Source: a bacterium (Candidatus Gribaldobacteria) CG07_land_8_20_14_0_80_33_18
GTDB taxonomy: Bacteria; Patescibacteriota; Minisyncoccia; Minisyncoccales; CG1-02-41-26
Direction: 5' to 3'
Length of the DNA: 21,239 nt
Assembly (NCBI GenBank): GCA_002779425.1
Contig: PEWP01000019.1
Location: forward strand, 1-21,239
The notes under the pieces: model-generated
Seen by the model: the letters and a program-made list of their open reading frames with translations, nothing else
Databases searched by the model: none
What the model was told of the DNA's origin: nothing
Shown here: positions 6,036 through 12,482 of the stretch, piece by piece
Layout: each line of letters begins with the position of its first letter
Numbering within the stretch: position 1 is the first letter of the stretch
Translations under genes and position numbers: made by a program

Positions 6036-6938
6036 ATGGAATTAACCTCTAAAAAATTTATCAGGTCTCTTCTTAAAAAAAATGAAATAGGGGCCCGCGA
6101 AAACGGGAGGGTGGTGGGTGGGTGGCGTCCTTCAAAAGGACTGGGGCAAAATTTTTTGGTCTCAAAAGAAATATTGAAAAAAATTATAAAAGCAGCTGAA
6201 CTTAAATCTTCTGACATTGTTTTAGAAATCGGGCCAGGAATTGGAACTTTAACTTATGAATTAGCCAAAAGAGTAAAAAAAGTTATCGCAATTGAAAAAG
6301 ACCCAAATTTGGTAAGAATCTTGAATAATGAATTAAGAATAATGGAAATAAAAAACGTTAAGATTATTCAAGACGATATCCTAAAAATTCATAATTCAAA
6401 ATTCATGATTCATAATTCATATAAGGTGGTGGCTAATCTACCTTATTATATTACTTCTCCAGTAATCCGAAAATTTTTGGAAACAGAAAATAAACCAAAA
6501 CTAATGGTTTTAATGGTCCAAAAAGAAGTTAGCCAAAGAATTTGCCCGCCTGCGCGGGCAGGCGCCAAACGTAAAATGAATTTATTGGCAGTTTCAGTCC
6601 AATTTTATTCAAAACCAGAAATTATTTCTTTTGTCTCAAAAAAATCTTTCTGGCCTTCTCCTAAAGTTGATAGCGCGATTCTCCAAATCGCGCCGCTGAT
6701 TAATGCTGATAAAAAGCTGATTAATGCTGATTTATTTTTCAAAGTTGTAAAGGCGGGTTTTTCGCAACCGAGAAAACAACTGCTCAATAATTTTTCCAAA
6801 GGGAAATTTAAAAATTTTACACGAGAGAAAATTAAAAATTGGCTTTTAGTCAATGGAATAAAGCCGGAACAAAGGGCAGAAAATTTAAGTTTAAAAGATT
6901 GGCTTAATTTAACTCGTTCCTTGCCTCTTGACGTTTAA
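6036..6938 (+). CDS. rsmA: 16S rRNA adenine dimethyltransferase RsmA (KsgA)
   Basis: 300 residues. It dimethylates two adjacent adenines in the 3' terminal helix of 16S rRNA using S-adenosylmethionine. Seen: GLGQNFL (35-41), SAM motif I EIGPGIG (65-71), the acidic residue after beta 2 (AIEKDP, 85-90), DD at 113-114, catalytic NLPY (134-137), and the C-terminal FWPSPKVDSA (205-214). The protein is longer than usual because of low-complexity or repeat-derived pieces: about residues 20-30 (glycine/arginine rich), 118-128 (IHNSKFMIHNS), 170-178 (CPPARAGAK) and 221-232 (LINADKKLINAD). All are in frame and lie in loops between conserved motifs, so the enzyme is probably still active. The ATG is close behind a promoter without a Shine-Dalgarno sequence. 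It ends 30 bp before the transfer cluster. Confidence 0.94.
   Translation: MELTSKKFIRSLLKKNEIGARENGRVVGGWRPSKGLGQNFLVSKEILKKIIKAAELKSSDIVLEIGPGIGTLTYELAKRVKKVIAIEKDPNLVRILNNELRIMEIKNVKIIQDDILKIHNSKFMIHNSYKVVANLPYYITSPVIRKFLETENKPKLMVLMVQKEVSQRICPPARAGAKRKMNLLAVSVQFYSKPEIISFVSKKSFWPSPKVDSAILQIAPLINADKKLINADLFFKVVKAGFSQPRKQLLNNFSKGKFKNFTREKIKNWLLVNGIKPEQRAENLSLKDWLNLTRSLPLDV
6105..6122 (+). repeat. G-quadruplex motif within rsmA
   Basis: Four GGG tracts (6105-6107, 6109-6111, 6116-6118, 6120-6122) are separated by loops of 1, 4 and 1 bases, on the coding strand. This meets the usual G4 pattern and is out of place in an AT-rich gene. It lies in a stretch (about 6091-6125) that looks inserted between two conserved N-terminal parts of RsmA. 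Confidence 0.7.
6387..6420 (+). repeat. ATTCAT/AATTCA low-complexity repeat in rsmA
   Basis: The 12-mer ATTCATAATTCA occurs at 6387-6398 and again at 6408-6419, with related ATTCAT units between. It encodes IHNSKFMIHNS. Similar simple units appear between genes elsewhere in the window. Confidence 0.65.
6541..6569. repeat. GC-rich palindrome inside rsmA encoding PPARAG
   Basis: CGCCTGC (6547-6553) pairs with GCAGGCG (6558-6564) around a GCGG loop, and TTTG/CAAA pair outside it. It is in frame, encodes CPPARAGAK, and sits between conserved QKEV and MNLLAV segments of RsmA. It is similar in type to the palindrome in yraN at 1837-1853. Confidence 0.75.
6695..6731 (+). repeat. 16-bp direct repeat in rsmA
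   Basis: GCTGATTAATGCTGAT occurs at 6695-6710 and exactly again at 6716-6731, separated by AAAAA. The period is 21 bp, so the frame is kept and the peptide LINAD is doubled. Confidence 0.85.
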
Positions 6939-6949
6939 AATTATATAAT
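6921..6949 (+). promoter_or_regulatory. Candidate promoter of the type IV secretion-like cluster
   Basis: TTGCCT (6921-6926, four of six consensus positions) and TATAAT (6944-6949) are spaced 17 bp apart, overlapping the end of rsmA. The predicted start near 6956 precedes the ATG at 6969. AT-rich sequence gives chance matches, so this is moderate evidence. Confidence 0.4.
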
Positions 6950-6968
6950 AAATTAATAAAAAATTTTT

Positions 6969-8798
6969 ATGACATCCTTGTTTGCTAAAATAATAGAAAT
7001 CCCAATGGGAGTTATATTGCAGCCAATACTTTTCTTGGGCGAAGGATTTTTAGGATTAGCAAATGCTCTTTTAACTTGGGTGGTAAATATTTCTCTTTCT
7101 GGCGATTGGGCTTTAACTAGTCCGGCTAAAAATGAGTTAATTAACGTCGGTTGGACCCTAACCCGAGATTTAGCCAATATTGGGATTGTTTTAGGTTTAG
7201 TTTTTATTGGTTTAGGGACTGCTCTCCGTTTAACAGAATTTAAAACTCAAAAGGCTTTTGTCTGGCTTTTAATAATCGCTCTTTTTATTAATTTTACTCC
7301 TTTAATTTGCGGGTTAATTGTTGATGCTTCCAATATCTTAATGAAATTCTTTTTGCCAACAGGGGTATCAAGCGAAATAGGTGAAACATTTCTTGAAAAA
7401 GTTTTCCGAGCTCATATGGGGGGATTACTGGAAATGTTTGCTGGCAAAGTTGCTTTTGCCAGTATATTTAAATTTTTGGTTTTAATTGCCATTGGGTTTA
7501 TTGGCGGTTTCGCTTTAATTCTCTTTGCTGCCTTATTTTTATTAAGAATGGTAGCTATCCCTATCTTGGTAATTCTTTCTCCAATTGCCTTTTTCTGTTA
7601 TATCTTTGACCAAACTAAAAAATATTTTGAAATGTGGTGGAATCAACTTTTACAATGGTCTCTTATCGGAGCAGTAGGCGGATTTTTCCTTTACTTAACC
7701 CATCATTGTTTAAGAGTTATTGAAAAAACTCCTTTAATTTGGCAGCGAGCTGTCCCAACCGGCGCCATTGGTTCCGAAGCTGCTGTTTTTTTGGGAACAG
7801 TATCAAGCTATTTTGTGGTTTTAGCTTTTTTGGTTATTGGTTTATTGGCTACTTTTCAATTCAGTCCCATGGGCGCAAAGGAGCTTACAGCTTGGGCTAA
7901 AACCAAGGGTAAATCCGCTCTTTGGGCAGGAAGCAAAGGAATAGGTAATATTTTAAGAGGTGCTACCACTGGAATGTATAAAGGAACAGTAAAAGGGGTA
8001 AGCGAAGGAAAAGGGGGGTGGGGAAAAACCCTTGGGGGATTAAAAGGATTTGGCATGGGCGCGCTTCGAGGTGGATGGACAACTGAAGGCCAGGAGGAAG
8101 GAAAAACTTCTACAGTAGAAATGGCTACCAAAGGAAGGGAAATGCTTGAAAAGATGCACCTTATACCAATAGGTAGTACTGAGAGTTACCAACAAAAAGC
8201 TGTCGCAGCGGAGGCGGCCAAATCCAAAGCTCTATCAACTGACACACTTATCAAAGGCGCCGAGACCTACGCTAATACTATTAAAGGAAAAGGAATGCTT
8301 TCTAACTTAATACAGAGAGGTGAACTACCCTCATCGCTTATTTCTCAGACAACTAAAGCAATAAATCAAGAATGGTTACCGAAAAAACCTTTCCTAGAGA
8401 AATATCCCCATGCGGCTGATCAACTACAGACAACCATTGCTGATGTTACTAAAAACTGGTCAGCGAATCAATTCGCTAAAACCACCAAGGAAAATTGGAA
8501 CAATGCGCCTTATGTTTTAGAGGCTGTCAAACGAATGGGGAAAAATTTGGGCGCTCTTGTCCGCCGTTTAGATACTGATAAAAGGGGAAATGCGTTAAAC
8601 GTTTATAATCAATTAAACCAAAACCCAGAACAATTAAATTCATTCCTTGATACTAACTTTCAACAAGATCGAAAGCAAAGGGCTGAATTCATCGGTAATT
8701 TCCAGAAATTAGCAGCCAATATAAAGCTTGATTTGGCTTATCAAGAACCTCCACCAACACCAACAGTAATAGTAGAAACAGGAGAAAAAGAAAAATAA
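6969..8798 (+). CDS. TrbL/VirB6-like polytopic membrane protein
   Basis: 609 residues. The N-terminal half is hydrophobic, with about six or seven membrane segments (roughly 12-38, 68-86, 97-128, 166-192, 194-214, 228-246, 275-297). It contains a block typical of VirB6/TrbL-type proteins: the LLRMVAIPILVILSPIAFFCYIFDQTKKYFEMWWNQLLQW stretch (positions about 191-230), with the proline-rich helix and the WW pair. Residues about 300-360 are rich in Gly and Lys, and the rest is a hydrophilic alpha-helical cytosolic tail without recognised domains. VirB6-like proteins form the inner-membrane channel of type IV secretion systems; this role is inferred from topology and from PrgI and VirB4 encoded next to it. 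It is the first gene of the cluster, and the next gene begins 10 bp after its stop. Confidence 0.75.
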   Translation: MTSLFAKIIEIPMGVILQPILFLGEGFLGLANALLTWVVNISLSGDWALTSPAKNELINVGWTLTRDLANIGIVLGLVFIGLGTALRLTEFKTQKAFVWLLIIALFINFTPLICGLIVDASNILMKFFLPTGVSSEIGETFLEKVFRAHMGGLLEMFAGKVAFASIFKFLVLIAIGFIGGFALILFAALFLLRMVAIPILVILSPIAFFCYIFDQTKKYFEMWWNQLLQWSLIGAVGGFFLYLTHHCLRVIEKTPLIWQRAVPTGAIGSEAAVFLGTVSSYFVVLAFLVIGLLATFQFSPMGAKELTAWAKTKGKSALWAGSKGIGNILRGATTGMYKGTVKGVSEGKGGWGKTLGGLKGFGMGALRGGWTTEGQEEGKTSTVEMATKGREMLEKMHLIPIGSTESYQQKAVAAEAAKSKALSTDTLIKGAETYANTIKGKGMLSNLIQRGELPSSLISQTTKAINQEWLPKKPFLEKYPHAADQLQTTIADVTKNWSANQFAKTTKENWNNAPYVLEAVKRMGKNLGALVRRLDTDKRGNALNVYNQLNQNPEQLNSFLDTNFQQDRKQRAEFIGNFQKLAANIKLDLAYQEPPPTPTVIVETGEKEK

Positions 8799-8808
8799 GA
8801 GTATAAAT

Positions 8809-9189
8809 ATGACTAATAATTTTGAAAAACAATCAATTGATTATCCTGACGAAACAATTGAAATCGCTTCTGAGATACTTAAAAACTTTGAATTAGAAGA
8901 GTCGCCAGAAGAACTGGAAAAAAAATTTCAATTGGGCAAAGAGTCAAATATTGTCATCATTGCCGAAATTCTGAGAAAATATAAAGAAAAAAATCTTTCT
9001 TTTCCAGAATTTACCGCTTCACTCCAAAAGCAACTTAATATTTCTCAAAAAAAAGCAGAGGAATTGGCAACTGATTTAAAAAATGAGGTTTTAAGTTTAG
9101 CGAGAAAATCAGAAGAAATTACTGCGGAAGAAACAGAAAAACCTGAAGAACCAAAATCTCAAGATGTTTATCGCGAACCGATAGAATAA
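8809..9189 (+). CDS. Small acidic helical protein of the transfer cluster, unknown function
   Basis: 126 residues, rich in Glu and Lys, with no membrane segment or signal peptide, so probably cytosolic. Residues about 15-110 look alpha-helical (EIASEILKNFELEESPEELEKKF, then an amphipathic ISQKKAEELATDLKNEVLSLARK). The tail is Glu/Pro rich (EETEKPEEPKSQ). I do not recognise a family. Its place between the VirB6-like gene and PrgI suggests an accessory or regulatory partner of the machine. Confidence 0.7.
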   Translation: MTNNFEKQSIDYPDETIEIASEILKNFELEESPEELEKKFQLGKESNIVIIAEILRKYKEKNLSFPEFTASLQKQLNISQKKAEELATDLKNEVLSLARKSEEITAEETEKPEEPKSQDVYREPIE

Positions 9190-9288
9190 TTAGTTTATTA
9201 ATTTATTTATCTATTACGAGTTAGCGAGTTAGGGGTTAAACTCGTAATAAATAACTCGTAATAAATTAATAATATAATAATACAGGAT
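9190..9288. repeat. AT-rich gap with hairpin and 14-bp tandem repeat
   Basis: TATTACGAGTT (9212-9222) pairs with AACTCGTAATA (9239-9249), an 11-bp stem. AACTCGTAATAAAT is present twice in direct tandem (9239-9252 and 9253-9266). A TATAAT lies at 9273-9278, eleven bases before the PrgI start, without a clear -35 box. It could be an internal promoter or a processing point in the operon. Confidence 0.6.
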
Positions 9289-9693
9289 ATGCAATTTAAA
9301 GTGTCAAAATTTTTAGAAAGAGAGGCAAAAATTGTTGGGCCTTTTAGTTATCATCAGGTTCTTTATTTGGCTTTAGCTGGCGTTGTTTTGGTTTTTCTTT
9401 ATTTTTTTGTTCCTGTCTGGCTTTTTTTAATTGCTGTTCTTTTGATGGTGGGCTTAGTTTTAGCTTTTGTTTTTATAAAAATTGATGGTGTCCCCTTGCC
9501 TGAAGTAATTAAACATTCTTTTGGTTTTTTTTCTTCAGCCAAGATTTATATTTGGCAGAAAAAAGAAAAAATAATATCTAAGATATTAAAAAAAGAAGAG
9601 GAGAAAGAAGGGGAAGAGGAACCTCCCTTAAAAGTTTCTCCGGAAAGTAAATTGGGTAAACTCGGTTCAAAAATTGAAATCGGCCGTTTTTAA
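9289..9693 (+). CDS. PrgI family (VirB3-like) membrane protein
   Basis: 134 residues. It begins MQFKVSKFLEREAKIVGPFSYHQ, the amphipathic start typical of PrgI proteins, followed by two adjacent membrane helices (about 23-40 and 42-63) and then IDGVPLPEVIKHSFGFF, also typical. The tail is charged and cytosolic, with a Glu/Lys-rich stretch (about 91-115). PrgI/VirB3-type proteins work with VirB4 at the inner-membrane base of type IV secretion systems. The next gene starts five bases after the stop and carries VirB4-type N-terminal sequence, the usual order. Confidence 0.85.
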   Translation: MQFKVSKFLEREAKIVGPFSYHQVLYLALAGVVLVFLYFFVPVWLFLIAVLLMVGLVLAFVFIKIDGVPLPEVIKHSFGFFSSAKIYIWQKKEKIISKILKKEEEKEGEEEPPLKVSPESKLGKLGSKIEIGRF

Positions 9694-9698
9694 TAATT

Positions 9699-10328
9699 AT
9701 GTATCCAGCAACTCAACAATTTTTAGAATTTTCAGAAATTAAAGAAGGGGTAGTTATTTTAAAAGATAAAAGTATGAGAGGAATCCTAATGGTTTCCTCA
9801 ATAAATTTTGCTTTGAAATCAGAAGAAGAACAAAATGCTCTTATTTATCAGTTTCAAAATTTTCTAAATTCTTTAGATTTCCCCTGCCAAATTATTGTTC
9901 GTTCCCGACGTTTAAATATTACCGGCTATTTTGAAAAGTTAAAAGAATTGGAACAAAAACAAAAAAATGAACTCTTAAAAATTCAAACAGCCGAATATAG
10001 AAAATTTATTGAAAGTTTAGTAGAGGCCGGTTCCATTATGAGAAAAGAATTTTATGTTGTTGTTCCCTTTTTCCTTTCAGAAATAGCTGGCGCGGGCTTT
10101 TCTATTTTAAAAGGAAAAACTTTCCAAATAAGCGAAGATAATTTTAGAAGATGTAAAGAACAACTTTGGCAAAGAATGGAATTTACAGCCATGGGACTCC
10201 ACCGCTGCGGCTTAAATGCTATTCCTCTGACCACTCTTGAATTAATTGAGCTTTTCTGGAGTTGGCATCATCCGCAGGAAGCCGAACAGGGTTATTATCC
10301 TCAAATTATTCCAGAACTCATAAAATAA
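9699..10328 (+). CDS. TraC/VirB4 N-terminal domain as a separate protein
   Basis: 209 residues with no Walker motifs. The sequence (LEFSEIKEGVVILKDKSMRGILMVSSINFALKSEEEQNALIYQFQNFLNSLDFPCQIIVRSRRLN) resembles the N-terminal region of TraC/VirB4-type conjugation ATPases, which normally continues into the ATPase domain. Here it is encoded alone, immediately before the ATPase gene (2 bp between its stop and the chosen ATG of the next gene). The C-terminus LTTLELIELFWSWHHPQEAEQGYYPQ also recalls the TraC/VirB4 domain end. It probably binds the ATPase and the PrgI protein at the membrane. A split gene is more likely than a frameshift, because both ends look complete. Confidence 0.75.
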   Translation: MYPATQQFLEFSEIKEGVVILKDKSMRGILMVSSINFALKSEEEQNALIYQFQNFLNSLDFPCQIIVRSRRLNITGYFEKLKELEQKQKNELLKIQTAEYRKFIESLVEAGSIMRKEFYVVVPFFLSEIAGAGFSILKGKTFQISEDNFRRCKEQLWQRMEFTAMGLHRCGLNAIPLTTLELIELFWSWHHPQEAEQGYYPQIIPELIK

Positions 10329-10330
10329 TT

Positions 10331-12100
10331 ATGAAAAAGATTGAAGAACAAACAGAAATAAGGGAAGAGATTGGAATCGGAGATATTGTTGCTCCATCTT
10401 ATATTAAAATAGACCAAAATCATCTTGTTTTAGGAGAGCGGCTGGTTAAAAGTTTTTTTATCTTCTCTTACCCAAGATATCTTTCCATTGGTTGGCTTTC
10501 GCCGGTTATCAATTTAAATTATCCTTTTGACATTTCTATTCATTTCAATCCTATTGATTCGGGAAGAATTTTAAAAGAATTGAGAAGAAAAGTAACCGGC
10601 ATTCAAGCGGAATTAATTGAGCGGGCAGAAAAAGGTTTGGTGAGGGACCCGGTCTTGGAAACCGCTTACCAGGATATTGAAATATTAAGAGACCAACTTC
10701 AGACAGCGTCGGAACGAATGTTTAAATTTGGTTTATATCTCACCATTTATGGCGACACCGAACAAGAATTAGGGCAAATTTCCACTCGGTTGCGTTCAAT
10801 TTTTGAGTCGCGCTTAATTTATATTAAACCCTGCCTGATGAGGCAAAAAGAAGGATTTATTTCCAGTTCTCCCTATGGCTTGGATAAAATATTGGTTCAT
10901 AATTTTATGAATACCGCTCCTTTATCAAGTATTTTCCCTTTTATTTCGCCCGATTTAAGCGCTAATGAAGGAATTTTATATGGCGTAAATCTCCATAATA
11001 ATTCTTTAGTTTTATTTGACCGTTTTACTTTAGAGAATGCGAACTTGGTGGTATTCGCCAAGAGTGGTTCGGGTAAAAGCTACTTTTGTAAGTTAGAAAT
11101 TTTAAGATATCTAATGCAGGGAATAGACGCTATTATTATTGACCCTGAAAATGAATATGAATTTTTATCAGATGCAGTTGATGGTTCTTATTTTAAATTT
11201 TCTTTAACTTCTCCTCATCACTTAAATCCTTTTGATTTGCCAATACCCTTAGAAGACGAAAAACCAGAAGATATTATTCGGACTAATACAATAAATCTGG
11301 TGGGGCTGTTTCGAATTATGCTGGGTGGGCTGACCCCAACCGAAGACGCTCTCATTGACCAGGCAGTAACCGAGACCTACGCTGCTCGCGACATCACGCC
11401 AACCTCTGACCCAAAAAGCTGGCCTGAAAAAATTCCCTTAATGTCTGATTTTGAAGAAGTTCTTTCTTCAATGACCGGCACTGAATCGTTGGTAGAAAGA
11501 GTAAGAAAATATAGCCGCGGCAGTTATGCCGGATTCTTTAACCAATCTTCAAATGTCTCAATGGATAAAAATTTAGTTGTCTTTGGGGTGCGGGATATGG
11601 AAGAGGAACTCAGACCAATGGCAATGTTTGTAATTTTAAGATACATTTGGAATAAAATTCGTTCGGTCTTAAAGAAAAGACTTCTTTTGGTTGATGAGGC
11701 CTGGCGATTAATGCAATCACCCGATGGCGCTTCGTTTCTCTACGGCCTTTGCAAACGGGCAAGAAAATATTGGCTGGGAGTAACAACGATTACTCAGGAT
11801 GTTTCTGACTTTATGAATTCTGATTATGGCCGGCCGATCATCACTAATTCTTCGCTTCTCTTTTTAATGAAGCAAAGTCCGGCAACAATTGATGTTGTTA
11901 AACAAATCTTTTATTTGACGGAAGAAGAAAAGTATCACCTGCTTGAATCAGCGGTGGGCGAAGGGGTGTTTATTGCCGGTCAAAAAAGAGTTGCCCTTAA
12001 AGTCGTTGCTTCTTACGCTGAAGACCAAATGGTTACTACCTCGCCGGAACAAATTTTAAAAATAAGGGAGGCAAAAAAAAGATTAAAATTAGCTAAATAA
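10331..12100 (+). CDS. virB4: VirB4/TraC-type conjugative ATPase
   Basis: 589 residues from the ATG at 10331. This start follows the previous stop by two bases; the same frame is open further upstream to 10262, but that extension overlaps the preceding gene and does not look conserved. Walker A is SGSGKS (245-250, K249) and Walker B is RLLLVDEAW (D455, E456). The family-typical block IDPENEYEFL lies after Walker A, and VTTITQDVSDFM (sensor region) follows Walker B. VirB4 hexamers energise substrate transfer and pilus assembly at the inner membrane. The end overlaps the next ATG as TAATG, which suggests translational coupling. Confidence 0.93.
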   Translation: MKKIEEQTEIREEIGIGDIVAPSYIKIDQNHLVLGERLVKSFFIFSYPRYLSIGWLSPVINLNYPFDISIHFNPIDSGRILKELRRKVTGIQAELIERAEKGLVRDPVLETAYQDIEILRDQLQTASERMFKFGLYLTIYGDTEQELGQISTRLRSIFESRLIYIKPCLMRQKEGFISSSPYGLDKILVHNFMNTAPLSSIFPFISPDLSANEGILYGVNLHNNSLVLFDRFTLENANLVVFAKSGSGKSYFCKLEILRYLMQGIDAIIIDPENEYEFLSDAVDGSYFKFSLTSPHHLNPFDLPIPLEDEKPEDIIRTNTINLVGLFRIMLGGLTPTEDALIDQAVTETYAARDITPTSDPKSWPEKIPLMSDFEEVLSSMTGTESLVERVRKYSRGSYAGFFNQSSNVSMDKNLVVFGVRDMEEELRPMAMFVILRYIWNKIRSVLKKRLLLVDEAWRLMQSPDGASFLYGLCKRARKYWLGVTTITQDVSDFMNSDYGRPIITNSSLLFLMKQSPATIDVVKQIFYLTEEEKYHLLESAVGEGVFIAGQKRVALKVVASYAEDQMVTTSPEQILKIREAKKRLKLAK

Positions 12101-12480
12101 TGGCAGAAGAACTTTCTAAAAAAACTGAAGAAGGTCAAGCTGCAGAAGATAAAACTACCAATGCCTTTCTCAGCCCGGAAGGAATAATAATGCTGGGATT
12201 GGCCATAGCGGTTGATGGTCTTGAGTTTGTTCTTGATATTATCCCCTCAGGTGTTACCCAAATTCTCTCAATTATCCTTGATGTCTGCGCCTTTGCTATT
12301 ATTGGCAGTTGGATGCTTTGGCGTTCTCAATCAATAACTGCTCCCACAAAAGCTGTAAGTCGATTAAGTAAAGCAGCGAAGTGGTTAAAACCTCTTTGTA
12401 TGATAACGGAACTTATTCCCGTTTTGAGCAGCTTTGTCCCTCTTTGGGTAGTAGCAGTTTGGTTTGAATTAAAGTCCTAA
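12100..12480 (+). CDS. Small membrane protein of the transfer cluster
   Basis: 126 residues with a charged N-terminal stretch (1-22) and about three membrane segments (roughly 28-48, 52-74, 100-122). A basic loop lies between the second and third (SRLSKAAKWLK). There is no signal peptide. I do not recognise the family. Its start overlaps the VirB4 stop, so it is likely co-translated with it and sits beside it in the membrane. Confidence 0.75.
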   Translation: MAEELSKKTEEGQAAEDKTTNAFLSPEGIIMLGLAIAVDGLEFVLDIIPSGVTQILSIILDVCAFAIIGSWMLWRSQSITAPTKAVSRLSKAAKWLKPLCMITELIPVLSSFVPLWVVAVWFELKS

Positions 12481-12482
12481 TT

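Noticed and set aside
10262..10330. Upstream extension of the VirB4 reading frame
   Set aside because: The 23 added residues overlap the end of the preceding gene in another frame and look unlike VirB4; the ATG at 10331 fits the spacing.
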